From IMG/VR virus record IMGVR_UViG_3300049259_000187, positions 1 to 42,702 of that record: 42,702 bases of DNA; one strand, written 5' to 3'. Under the pieces are notes generated by a model. The model did not search any database. It saw nothing but the letters and a program-made list of their open reading frames with translations, and had not been told where the DNA came from. Position numbers and translations under genes: made by a program. Below, piece by piece: positions 1-6,660 of this stretch. This DNA comes from a virus. Within the stretch, counting starts at the first letter, position 1. Every line of letters starts with the position of its first letter.

Positions 1-453
1 GCTGATCCGCGTTTCCAGCACTTTCACCCGTCCTGGCTTGTTCAGGCGCTTTGCTTCCTGAAGTTTGCCCTGAAGCCGACGAACATCTTCACCGCGTCTG
101 CTTTCGTCCCTGACGAGTCCGGATCTGTAGAGGTTTTCGTTGCAGAGGATCTTCTCGTAGTCCTCGTCGACCCGCTCGGGCTCGGTCTCGTAGCTGCCGT
201 CCTCGAGCCGCACGCCGTTGATCCCGATCATGGGCAGGAACGGGTCGTCGTCGATCCTGATGGTCGCCTTGATTTCGTAGGAGGAATGCCTCAGACCCTC
301 CACACGGATGGAGAACAGCTTTTCCTCGTCCTTGTTCACGACCTTGTACCGCTTGCCGTTACGTGGCCTCGGAGCGTCCTCAGGCCAGATGATCTCCACC
401 ATCGCTCCCTTGGCCTTGTAGAGCTTTTCGCGATCGGTCTTCTTCAGCTTCAT
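1..453 (-). CDS. Partial hypothetical protein, cut by the left edge
   Basis: An open frame of 151 codons starts at ATG 453 and runs off the left end without a stop. Its start overlaps the stop of the upstream gene as ATGA, the usual junction in this operon. The first half looks like a small beta-rich domain (residues about 15-80). The rest, from about residue 95, is charged and probably helical (EDVRRLQGKLQEAKR). I do not recognise a family. If base 42702 is joined to base 1, the frame adds Pro-Glu-Arg and then a TAG stop, giving a 154-residue protein. It is the last early gene visible before the late genes begin. Confidence 0.75.
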   Translation of the reverse strand, partial: MKLKKTDREKLYKAKGAMVEIIWPEDAPRPRNGKRYKVVNKDEEKLFSIRVEGLRHSSYEIKATIRIDDDPFLPMIGINGVRLEDGSYETEPERVDEDYEKILCNENLYRSGLVRDESRRGEDVRRLQGKLQEAKRLNKPGRVKVLETRIS

Positions 454-647
454 CGGACACGCTCTCCACTTCTGACGTTGACGGCGGCCACATCTGAGAA
501 GAAGTCGTAGCCCTTCCATACCGGCAAGACGCGAAGAGCCTGACGCTTGGTCATGAAGGGTGGTCCCGTCCAGTGGAGGTAGCCGCTCTCGGTGTTCGCC
601 TGTAGCTCCCAATCCCGCTTTCCGAACTCGACGTGGATCAGCTTCAT
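450..647 (-). CDS. Hypothetical 65-residue early protein
   Basis: This small frame links to both neighbours: its ATG lies at the stop of the gene above and its TGA overlaps the next ATG. The product begins MKLIHVEFGKRDWEL and is rich in aromatic residues (two Trp next to Tyr and Phe), which suggests a folded beta-type domain. No family is recognised and no metal-binding or membrane motif is visible. Context says only that it is co-translated in the distal early operon. Confidence 0.7.
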   Translation of the reverse strand: MKLIHVEFGKRDWELQANTESGYLHWTGPPFMTKRQALRVLPVWKGYDFFSDVAAVNVRSGERVR

Positions 648-880
648 CAGCTCTCTTCTCTCTCTTTTTGCTCCGACAGAACGTTTCGTAGCTCGAGCAG
701 TAGTTCCAAGCTGGACGGCTCGACGAGGAAATCGGCAGCGACGGACTCGGGAGGGTCCCCGGCATCGACCCGGTCGAGGAGGTCCCGGACGCTTGCTCCA
801 CCGCTGCCCCAGACCAATGGCTCACCACCACGCACGGGAGGAACCGACCAGATCGTCACCGAGCGTCGACCGTCGCTCAT
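647..880 (-). CDS. DUF433-like small protein
   Basis: The 77-residue product has the DUF433 layout. A short N-terminal strand region contains PVRGGEP near residue 15. A C-terminal helical part follows, with SVRDLLDRVDAG and the acidic ESVAADF segment at residues about 30-50. DUF433 proteins are small winged-helix-like proteins, often antitoxins or regulators. No toxin gene of a VapC or similar type lies next to it, so a toxin-antitoxin role is not supported. The assignment rests on visual pattern matching only. Confidence 0.65.
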   Translation of the reverse strand: MSDGRRSVTIWSVPPVRGGEPLVWGSGGASVRDLLDRVDAGDPPESVAADFLVEPSSLELLLELRNVLSEQKEREES

Positions 881-1254
881 GCGTCTCTCCCTGCTTTGTC
901 TTGTTCCCCGGCCTCTATCTCGCGAGCCAGGAGGATGAACTCGGCGTCCACATCCGCGACGACCACGGAGCCGTCATCGAGGAGCGACGAGTTGGCGTAT
1001 CGCGGCCAGTGGCGGATCGCCTCCAAGAGACGGTCACGTTGCTGCTTGAACTCGCGCTTTTCCCGTGCGGTCGCTTCCAGCTTCTGAAGAGTCGCCTCGC
1101 CGCTGGACTTGAACTGGCGGTTTTCAGCTTCCAACGTCCTGATCCACTCGGCGTCGGACGGTGGATCTCCGAACCGTTCCGGCCACGGCTTCTCTCCGGT
1201 GTCCTTTGAGTCAGGCAAGGGGACCGGCCTCTGGTTGCACGTCATGCTCGCCAA
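877..1254 (-). CDS. Hypothetical coiled-coil protein, 125 residues
   Basis: Residues about 40-80 (TLEAENRQFKSS onward) form a strongly charged helix with heptad-like spacing and are probably a coiled coil. The C-terminal third is more globular and acidic (VVADVDAEFILLA). Two ATG codons, at 1254 and 1245, overlap the upstream gene by about 35-45 bases. A TTG near 1218, next to the upstream stop, would fit the coupling pattern better, so the start is uncertain. The function is unknown. Confidence 0.65.
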   Translation of the reverse strand: MASMTCNQRPVPLPDSKDTGEKPWPERFGDPPSDAEWIRTLEAENRQFKSSGEATLQKLEATAREKREFKQQRDRLLEAIRHWPRYANSSLLDDGSVVVADVDAEFILLAREIEAGEQDKAGRDA

Positions 1255-1531
1255 GCTCCAGAAGCACCGAGTAGATGGTCGAGCCTTCGTCCGTGGCGCG
1301 CGAGACGTGGAATCGACCCGTCCCGAACGAAACGTCGCCCTCGGCCGCCTTGACCGCGCTGGCGAGGAGGCGGCGCACCGTCAAGGCAAGGTGGGCCTCG
1401 GAGGGAACGAAGGACTCGCGCCCTTGCGCCCTGTTGTATTTCCAGTCGTTCAGCTTGAACACCGGCGCCGCTGCCGTCGCGGCCTCACTCGCCAGCCTGT
1501 CCAGTTCGTTGCTCAGTTCAAGGTCACTCAT
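1211..1531 (-). CDS. Hypothetical protein, 106 residues
   Basis: The frame starts MSDLELSNELDRLAS and contains an alanine-rich helical stretch followed by a mixed domain with RFHVSRATDEGSTIYSVLL near the C terminus. Its start overlaps the end of the gene above by eight bases. The family is not recognised. There is no signal peptide, membrane segment or cysteine cluster. Codon bias and position within the coupled gene chain are the evidence that it is real. Confidence 0.7.
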   Translation of the reverse strand: MSDLELSNELDRLASEAATAAAPVFKLNDWKYNRAQGRESFVPSEAHLALTVRRLLASAVKAAEGDVSFGTGRFHVSRATDEGSTIYSVLLELGEHDVQPEAGPLA

Positions 1532-1718
1532 CGTTCATCTCCTCTTCTCCAGCTACCCCCTGGTATGGAGGGGTGTGGTCTTTGGTTTGCCCTGCTTTCG
1601 GGAGGACGTGCACCGGAGAGCACCACTCGCCGGGTTCGTAGGCGTGAGGCGGCCCGTATCGCTTGCATTCGCACATGAGGACGCCGTGCTCGTTGAAGCC
1701 TTTTGCGTCCAGCTTCAC
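1524..1718 (-). CDS. Small possible metal-binding protein, 64 residues
   Basis: The product begins MKLDAKGFNEHG and has a CECKRYGPPHAY segment plus a further Cys-Ser-Pro-Val-His group about 15 residues later. Three cysteines and several histidines in 25 residues could form a single zinc site. It overlaps both neighbours by a few bases. Such tiny zinc proteins are common in early regions of actinophages, but no function can be assigned. Confidence 0.65.
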   Translation of the reverse strand: MKLDAKGFNEHGVLMCECKRYGPPHAYEPGEWCSPVHVLPKAGQTKDHTPPYQGVAGEEEMNDE

Positions 1719-2416
1719 TTGGTGGCCAATTCGTCGGCGACCTGGATCGCTTCGTGGAGACGGCGGAGTTCCGTCTGGAGCTTCCGGCTGATGGTGTTCG
1801 GCGGGAACTTCTGCCAGAGATCAGGGTCCTCGGCCTGCCGATCCGTGAGGCGTCTCAGCTTTGCCGTGGCCTCCTCGGTGGACTCTCTCTCGTCCTCTGG
1901 TTGGCGCTTACCGGTGCCGTTGCAGTCGGGGCACGGGTGCGCCTGGATGCTGCCTTTCGGATGCCGAGCGTCCCAAGGGGCTAGGGCTTGGGGTTGGACC
2001 TCTTGGGTTGCTGGTTTCGGTTGCGCCAGCTCGCCGAACTCGGGTAGCTCGTGGGTGCCGGGGAAGACGCTGTGGCCTTCGGTGACCGCGTTGCTATCGG
2101 TCGGGAGCTTGTTGGGAATCCGGCGCTCCCCGCATTTCACACACTCGATGTAGCGCTGGCCGTGAGAGTTGGCGACTGGCTCGATGGGATAGGCCCACTG
2201 GTGCGCGCCGCAACGAACACAGGGAGGATCGTCTACTTCCTCCACATCGCTCTGGATCGCTCGCAGCGCCTCGGTGACGCACACCGTGAGTTCGGCTCCG
2301 CCCTCGGTCGAGTGGATGTGGTTGCCGTCCGCGTCGTAGGTACGGCCGATCCAGCGTGGAGGGCCGCCATGGTCGGGGACGGAGCGGCCCAGATGGATTG
2401 CGTACTCCTCAGACAT
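1715..2416 (-). CDS. Zinc-ribbon protein with a DnaJ-type CxxCxGxG motif
   Basis: The start is taken at the ATG at 2416, where it overlaps the stop of the gene above; the frame is open further upstream without support. The 233-residue product has a four-cysteine ribbon at residues 66/69 and 92/95 (CVRCG and CVKCG). A second motif, PCPDCNGTGKR at about 161-171, is the DnaJ or anti-TRAP style zinc knuckle. The region between them is Pro/Gln/Ala-rich and probably flexible. The C terminus is helical (LQTELRRLHEAIQVA). A nucleic-acid or protein-binding adaptor is plausible; no enzymatic motif is seen. Confidence 0.75.
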   Translation of the reverse strand: MSEEYAIHLGRSVPDHGGPPRWIGRTYDADGNHIHSTEGGAELTVCVTEALRAIQSDVEEVDDPPCVRCGAHQWAYPIEPVANSHGQRYIECVKCGERRIPNKLPTDSNAVTEGHSVFPGTHELPEFGELAQPKPATQEVQPQALAPWDARHPKGSIQAHPCPDCNGTGKRQPEDERESTEEATAKLRRLTDRQAEDPDLWQKFPPNTISRKLQTELRRLHEAIQVADELATK

Positions 2417-2642
2417 CGGTTCCTCCTTTGGTGAGAGTGGCGAGGGCGGCGCGAAGGGCGAGACGTGCCTTGTCGGCGTCGAGCATCGTGTCGCTCGTGT
2501 AGGAGTTCCAGACCCGCATTGCGGCAATCACGGCCTCGTCACTCGTCAGCGCCTCCTCTACTTTGGTGATCACCTGTTTGCGGACTCGCTCTTCGATGCC
2601 TTCGATCAATCCCACCGCATCTTTCGGGTCCATGTCAGGCAT
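2409..2642 (-). CDS. Hypothetical helical protein, 77 residues
   Basis: The product starts MPDMDPKDAVGLIEG and is predicted to be largely alpha-helical and acidic. It ends RAALATLTKGGTDV. It sits directly below the gene at 2643-2816, with one base between its start and that gene's stop, and overlaps the next gene's start. There is no known family and no catalytic motif. Confidence 0.7.
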   Translation of the reverse strand: MPDMDPKDAVGLIEGIEERVRKQVITKVEEALTSDEAVIAAMRVWNSYTSDTMLDADKARLALRAALATLTKGGTDV

Positions 2643-2816
2643 TCAGCCTTCCCCTTCCTGGTCGGCAAGCTCGCGTAGGGTCTTCCCACAACCGATGCAG
2701 CAGGCGTCGGCGTTTGCGGTGAAGGTCACGACCTCCCCGTCAGGGCCATCCACACGCATCTCGGCGGCCGGCGCGCGCTGGGCCCCGCAGTCGCACGGGA
2801 AGTTGATGAGGATCAT
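2643..2816 (-). CDS. Small four-cysteine zinc protein, 57 residues
   Basis: The start at ATG 2816 overlaps the upstream TGA as ATGA. The product begins MILINFPCDCG and carries CDC near residue 9 and CCIGCG near residue 41, enough for one zinc site in a rubredoxin-like or ribbon fold. The middle segment reads as two beta strands. A longer frame exists upstream, but it is Arg-rich and lies inside the neighbouring gene, so it was not used. Confidence 0.7.
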   Translation of the reverse strand: MILINFPCDCGAQRAPAAEMRVDGPDGEVVTFTANADACCIGCGKTLRELADQEGEG

Positions 2817-3349
2817 TGTCCGTCCCCCTGGTCTGAGTCGAGTGAGGCGGAAGCGGCGTTTTCGACGACGAGTGCGTACTCCAGCCATAGCTGAGCCGCC
2901 TCAGGGCGCTCGACCGTCGAGGCGCGCTCGCGGCGAGTATCGGCCTCGGCCTGAAGCCGCGCCCGCAGCCGCTCCCTCTCCTCAGACCGTCCCTTTTCTT
3001 CTGCTGCGGCGATGGCAGCCAGGCGCTCGGCGGTATGAGCGTCGGCGAGACGGAGCGCGGCGATCTCCTGCTCCTTCGTCGTCGCGACGCGCAGGCAGTT
3101 GGCGAAGGCCTCTTTGGTGTTCAGATGGGCGCCACCCGCTGCGGGTGATGAATCCGCTCCCGGGTCTGGTGTGGGGTGGGGTGCCAGGGCGGCTTGGACA
3201 CCGGAAAGCGCGGCGGTGACGATGCCGTCGATCATGACCCGGTAGTTGCGCGGAACCCTGACGGAGCCGTAGCGCCACTCCACTGCGGCATCGATCGCCT
3301 TCTCGCGGACCTCGTCGCTCAACAGCTTGTCGGCGTCCAGGTACGTCAT
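2813..3349 (-). CDS. Hypothetical coiled-coil protein, 178 residues
   Basis: The start is ATG 3349, overlapping the stop of the XRE-type gene. Residues 1-55 look globular (TYLDADKLLSDEVREKAI). A Pro/Ala-rich linker follows, then a long charged helix from about residue 75 to 150 rich in Ala, Arg and Glu (EEKGRSEERERLRARLQAE), probably a coiled coil. The family is not recognised. It is part of the coupled early operon and may act as an oligomeric scaffold for a DNA-bound complex, but that is speculation. Confidence 0.7.
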   Translation of the reverse strand: MTYLDADKLLSDEVREKAIDAAVEWRYGSVRVPRNYRVMIDGIVTAALSGVQAALAPHPTPDPGADSSPAAGGAHLNTKEAFANCLRVATTKEQEIAALRLADAHTAERLAAIAAAEEKGRSEERERLRARLQAEADTRRERASTVERPEAAQLWLEYALVVENAASASLDSDQGDGQ

Positions 3350-3768
3350 GAGTGCCCTCCCTTGTCTGCGGTTTTGTCGGCGGCAAAAGAACAGGTGGCC
3401 TTGTGGATCGGCCTGCCGTCGTTGGCCCGTCGTCCGCAGTCGGGACATGACGTGCGGTGGTCCGTCGTCTCCAGGGCAGCGAGGGCGGTCCGGAGGGCGC
3501 GTCGGGCCGACTCCCGGCCCGCCTCATATCCCTGTTGCCACGCATCGAAGCTGGGCGTATCGCCGCCCTCAGGGATCAGTGACTCAGGAAGGAGGCCGAG
3601 CGCCCGGGCGTAGATCGGCCGCGTCTGGTCGGTCACCTTGCGCGTGTCGGACTCGACCGCCGAGACCATCGCTGACGAGATGCCAGTCTCTCTCGCGAGG
3701 TCGGACTGAGTCATCCCCAGCGAGAGACGCTGACGACGGATTCGGGCACCAACGGTTTCAGTCGCCAC
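3346..3768 (-). CDS. XRE-family HTH protein with C-terminal zinc finger
   Basis: Residues about 7-60 form a Cro/CI-type helix-turn-helix: GARIRRQRLSLGMTQSDLAR, then GISSAMVSAVESDTRKV for the turn and recognition helix. The C-terminal part has SCPDCGRRAN and a second Cys about 20 residues later, which suggests a zinc-stabilised tail. Unlike the switch genes at 14.5-15.3 kb, this gene is buried in the early operon. It may be a delayed regulator or an antirepressor-type factor. The start overlaps the previous gene by 11 bases. The DNA-binding role is well supported; its target is unknown. Confidence 0.85.
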   Translation of the reverse strand: MATETVGARIRRQRLSLGMTQSDLARETGISSAMVSAVESDTRKVTDQTRPIYARALGLLPESLIPEGGDTPSFDAWQQGYEAGRESARRALRTALAALETTDHRTSCPDCGRRANDGRPIHKATCSFAADKTADKGGHS

Positions 3769-4168
3769 GGTTGCTCCCCTCTCCCTCGGCCCAGGCTGAG
3801 AGGCGATTGCAAAGCTCTTCTGCTGCCTGGTACTCGGCGACGTTCAGCTTGATGTCGTCGCGGGCCTTGACCAGCAGTCGGGCCTCGTCGGGAGTAAGCA
3901 CGTTCGGTGCTGACTCGGGGACGTAGACGCAGGAGCGGAAGTTCGTCGGCTGATCGGCCTCGACTACCCAGACCTTGTCGCCGGTCCAATCGGGCGGCCG
4001 GATCAGCTTCACTTTCGGCCAGCCCTCCAGCTTCACCGCTTCCTCCTTCTTTGGGCTGCCGGGACGCTCGGCATCGAGTTCGCGGCCCAGCCGGGCGGAG
4101 TCGACCTCCTCAAACATCTGGTTGATCTGTCCCTCGGTAAGGGGGGTCTTCTCTGGGCTAGGAGACAT
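3758..4168 (-). CDS. Hypothetical protein, 136 residues
   Basis: The N terminus (about 1-45) is charged and probably disordered or helical. Residues about 50-95 contain WPKVKLIRPPDWTGDKVWVVE, which reads as beta strands. The C terminus is helical with LTPDEARLLVKARDDIKL. There are two cysteines without a zinc pattern. It overlaps both neighbours by about 11 bases. No family or function is recognised. Confidence 0.7.
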   Translation of the reverse strand: MSPSPEKTPLTEGQINQMFEEVDSARLGRELDAERPGSPKKEEAVKLEGWPKVKLIRPPDWTGDKVWVVEADQPTNFRSCVYVPESAPNVLTPDEARLLVKARDDIKLNVAEYQAAEELCNRLSAWAEGEGSNRGD

Positions 4169-4382
4169 GGTTCACCTCACGTCGTGGGTCGCGTCCGAAT
4201 TCGTCCAGCCAGCGTTCGGCAAAGGCGGCCGGTCCCGAGTCCGACTCGGCCAGCTTCAGGACCATGTAGGCCAGGGCTCGCCCGTCGCTCACCGCCCGTT
4301 CGACCCGACTCGATGCGTTCGCTACGCCCCAGATCTGCTCGTGGAACTCGTGCTCGATTCGTTTATCGGTGGATACGGGCAT
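4158..4382 (-). CDS. Hypothetical protein, 74 residues
   Basis: This small, mostly helical product begins MPVSTDKRIEHEFHEQIWG. Its ATG touches the stop of the 293-residue gene above, and its 3' end overlaps the next gene. The only visible feature is a cluster of aromatic and charged residues. The function is unknown. Confidence 0.65.
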   Translation of the reverse strand: MPVSTDKRIEHEFHEQIWGVANASSRVERAVSDGRALAYMVLKLAESDSGPAAFAERWLDEFGRDPRREVNHVS

Positions 4383-5263
4383 CAGGCCAGTTCCTTTCTC
4401 TCGTTGACTGGTTGGTTCAGTTGGGGCAGCTTTGAGCGCATCTCGGCGGCACGGGAGACGATCTCGGCGCGGCGCTCGGGGTCATGCATCAGGCAGAATT
4501 CCGAACCGATCAGGGCGTAGCGGGTGCAGGGTGAGCCCTTGCGGGGCGCCTGGAGCTTCACGCCCTGGCAGATCCGGTAGCCACCGTTCCTCTTACGTCG
4601 CCAGCGCTTGTACGCGGCGCGGTCAGCGGTGCCGGGGGAGTCGGTGGCGGCGCGCTGCCGGTTGGACCGAGCGGTCGCCTCGGAGTGGCTGAGGGCAGCG
4701 AGGCCGAGCCGCTTGAATCCGTAGCTGATTGCCACGCCGGCGGAATGCGCATTGGCGAAGCCGGCCTGACTCCACACGCGCCGGCCAAGCTCGCGGATCG
4801 AGACGCCTTTCTGGGTGTGGAAGTGGTGGAGCGCATGAAGGTGGCGGTCTTCCAACTTGCCGTAGACGCCTCTCGGCTTGCCGCCACGCCGCCGACGCTG
4901 GGAGGTCGGCCCGTCACACCACAGACAGGCCCCGTCGCCATCCGTTTTCACCTGTTCATGGCAGCGAGAGCAGTAAACCTCCGAGACTTCGACCTCCTCA
5001 CCGAGCGCCGGACCGAAGACATCGACAAGCTCCAGGTCGGCGGCGTGGAGAGCGTCTTCGGCGGACTCGCGATTGACGGTGAATCGAGGCTCCCCTTCGG
5101 AACTGATCTCGTCCCGCCAGAGGCCGAGCAGGCGCTCGGAGATCCCCAGGCGCATGGCCAGCCGCCCGAACGGCGACTCCACCGTTTCGTCGCGGTACAA
5201 CCGGTCAAGCTCACGCTGAACCCAGATCGCCAACGGGATGGCAGGCAAGCGCTCGCCGCTCAC
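4382..5263 (-). CDS. Putative DNA-binding protein with two zinc sites and HTH-like segment
   Basis: The 293-residue product has a recognisable order of parts. Residues 1-55 are helical and HTH-like (FGRLAMRLGISERLLGLWR). A zinc ribbon follows at Cys98, 101, 113 and 116. An Arg-rich linker comes next, and then a second helical region at about 137-190 (GVSIRELGRRVWSQAGFAN) that also resembles a helix-turn-helix. The C-terminal cluster at about 232-260 (Cys232, Cys246, Cys257, His260) ends in the FCLMHDPERRAE pattern seen in many actinophage and actinobacterial DNA-binding proteins. It probably binds DNA as a regulator or replication accessory; no catalytic residues are seen. It overlaps the HNH gene by four bases. 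Confidence 0.75.
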   Translation of the reverse strand: MSGERLPAIPLAIWVQRELDRLYRDETVESPFGRLAMRLGISERLLGLWRDEISSEGEPRFTVNRESAEDALHAADLELVDVFGPALGEEVEVSEVYCSRCHEQVKTDGDGACLWCDGPTSQRRRRGGKPRGVYGKLEDRHLHALHHFHTQKGVSIRELGRRVWSQAGFANAHSAGVAISYGFKRLGLAALSHSEATARSNRQRAATDSPGTADRAAYKRWRRKRNGGYRICQGVKLQAPRKGSPCTRYALIGSEFCLMHDPERRAEIVSRAAEMRSKLPQLNQPVNERKELA

Positions 5264-5769
5264 GAGGCCAAGCTCTCCACGTAGGCACTGGGTGCCAGGC
5301 GACGACGGGCGCTTTCTATGCCTCCTGCATCGAGGACCGCCTGAGCTTGTTCAGGAGCGCGGAGGAATCCGAGAAGATCGAGGGAGTGCGAGTCGTACTC
5401 ACGGTGATGGACCGGGCACAAAGGCACGATCCGGTCCGGCAGCACGAGGAGCGTCCTCGAGCCTGGGCTGATCGGCTGGTCGTGGCGACGCCCAAGGATG
5501 TGGGCGCATTCCGTTCCCGGCGCTCCGCAGACGCGGCAGCGGTCGCCCTCCTCTTCTTTCTTCGCTATCGCCAGGGACCAGTCTCTCTTCGGCTCTGACG
5601 AACGCTTACGCGGCTTGCGAGATGCGAGAGTCCCGACGCGGGGATCGGACCTCCGAGCACTCTTCGCGTTGACGAAGGGCTTGCCGTGCTCCTCACAGCT
5701 CTCTGGCTTCTTCTCACCTAGAGAGGTCCGGTAGATGCAGCCGCAGTAGGGGGCGAGGAATTGGGTCAC
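5260..5769 (-). CDS. HNH endonuclease, free-standing
   Basis: The 169-residue product carries a zinc-type HNH motif in its C-terminal half. It has RCRVCGAPGTECAHILGRR at about residues 77-95, with His90 as the general base candidate. The second half is IVPLCPVHHREYDSHS at about 114-129, with the Cys118 and His121/122 cluster. N-terminal cysteines at 9, 11 and 25 with a His may form a separate small zinc site. The middle (about 38-75) is Arg/Lys-rich. It is encoded away from the terminase genes, so a homing or DNA-nicking role is as likely as a packaging role. It is coupled to both neighbours. Confidence 0.85.
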   Translation of the reverse strand: MTQFLAPYCGCIYRTSLGEKKPESCEEHGKPFVNAKSARRSDPRVGTLASRKPRKRSSEPKRDWSLAIAKKEEEGDRCRVCGAPGTECAHILGRRHDQPISPGSRTLLVLPDRIVPLCPVHHREYDSHSLDLLGFLRAPEQAQAVLDAGGIESARRRLAPSAYVESLAS

Positions 5770-6137
5770 GACTCGTCACCCGACTGCTTCTCGGTGTCCT
5801 CTGATGCGTCGAGTAGCTGTTCAAGGCGGCGCGAAACGTCCTGAGCCGCATCGGTCCGTCCGTCGAGATAGTCGCTCGCCGTGCCACCGTTGCAGAGGAG
5901 CGAGATCTCTAGTCTTCCTATTTCAGCCTTCAGCCCCGACCGTAGGGTCTCCAGCTTCTGGTTCGCTGCGATACAGGCTCGCTGGACCTCCAGGCGGTGC
6001 TGTTCCTCTGCTCGTAGGTTTTTCTCGGCCTCACCTAGAGCGTCTAGGTGGTCCCGCTCACGAACCCAGATGCCTTTCGCGCCGGGGATGAGTTCGGAGT
6101 CGATCTTCAGGCGCGCGATGCGTTTCTCGTCGGACAT
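5766..6137 (-). CDS. Hypothetical coiled-coil protein, 123 residues
   Basis: The start MSDEKRIARLKIDSEL follows the previous stop with no gap. Residues about 28-80 (LDALGEAEKNLRAEEQHRL and onward) form a long charged helix with heptad periodicity. An acidic, probably helical C terminus ends in EDTEKQSGDES. No family is recognised. It overlaps the HNH gene start by four bases. Confidence 0.7.
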   Translation of the reverse strand: MSDEKRIARLKIDSELIPGAKGIWVRERDHLDALGEAEKNLRAEEQHRLEVQRACIAANQKLETLRSGLKAEIGRLEISLLCNGGTASDYLDGRTDAAQDVSRRLEQLLDASEDTEKQSGDES

Positions 6138-6437
6138 CTAGCTGCGCTCCCGAAGCTCGATGGTGCGGTTCTCCTCATCGGGCGATTGGAGGTGGTGGAG
6201 ATTCAGCGGCGCCCATTCGATCCACGGACAAAGCTCTTTCGCGGCGGCGTCGAAGCAGTGAATGCACCGAAGGCCGCCCGCAGGTTCCTGGCCACGCCCT
6301 CGCTTGCCGGTAATCCGCTCCCAGAGGAACGAGTCGTGGCACCACCAGACGATGTTCACGGGGCGCCCGCACTCGTCACAAAGCTCGGACTCCCAACGCC
6401 GTAGCTTGCTCCAATAGAAAACTCGAAGGTGCTTCAC
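6138..6437 (-). CDS. Cysteine/tryptophan-rich hypothetical protein, 99 residues
   Basis: It starts at GTG 6437, preceded by a strong purine-rich ribosome site (AGGGGAGGGG), and is the first gene after the attP region. CDECGRPVN near residue 20 and CIHCFD near residue 58 give a four-cysteine zinc ribbon, with WCHD between them. Six tryptophans in 99 residues is unusual. The fold is probably a small zinc domain; the function is unknown. Its own ribosome site suggests translation restarts here after the untranslated attP. Confidence 0.7.
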   Translation of the reverse strand: MKHLRVFYWSKLRRWESELCDECGRPVNIVWWCHDSFLWERITGKRGRGQEPAGGLRCIHCFDAAAKELCPWIEWAPLNLHHLQSPDEENRTIELRERS

Positions 6438-6454
6438 GTCCCCTCCCCTGAAAT

Positions 6455-6472
6455 CCCGAACGTTTCCCGAAC
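6455..6472 (+). repeat. attP arm-type integrase site pair (left arm)
   Basis: Two direct copies of CCCGAAC lie at 6455-6461 and 6466-6472, exactly 11 bp apart. The same heptamer pair with the same spacing occurs on the other side of the tRNA-like core at 6673-6690. Paired direct repeats at helical-turn spacing on both sides of a core are the usual layout of arm sites bound by the N-terminal domain of phage tyrosine integrases. The role is inferred from position and spacing. Confidence 0.65.
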
Positions 6473-6575
6473 AACGGAATGACGAACAGAGGCAAACGAG
6501 GGCCAGCGAGGAGGACGCGGACGCGGCCGGTTGGCTTGAAAGCGCGGTTTAGCTGACCACGATTTGCCTAGGCTC

Positions 6576-6627
6576 TCGGACGAGCAAGCTTGGGAAGCTT
6601 GCGCTCTACCAACTGAGCTACGTCCGC
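6576..6627 (-). other. attP core: partial tRNA-Gly(CCC) without T arm
   Basis: On the minus strand, GCGGACGTAGCTCAGTTGG starts a clean tRNA 5' half. It has a 7-base acceptor strand (6627-6621), a canonical D arm, and an anticodon arm at 6601-6585 whose five-pair stem (CAAGC/GCTTG) encloses a TTCCCAA loop, reading Gly codon GGG. No T arm follows. Instead CGTCCG comes two bases after the anticodon stem and could pair with the acceptor strand. It lies 33 bases after the integrase stop and between paired arm sites. I read it as the attP core, with crossover in or near the anticodon arm of a host tRNA-Gly gene. It could also be an eroded tRNA. It is not expected to work as a normal tRNA. Confidence 0.7.
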
Positions 6628-6660
6628 ATAGAGCCAAAACTAGCGTTTTTCTTGCGCTCA

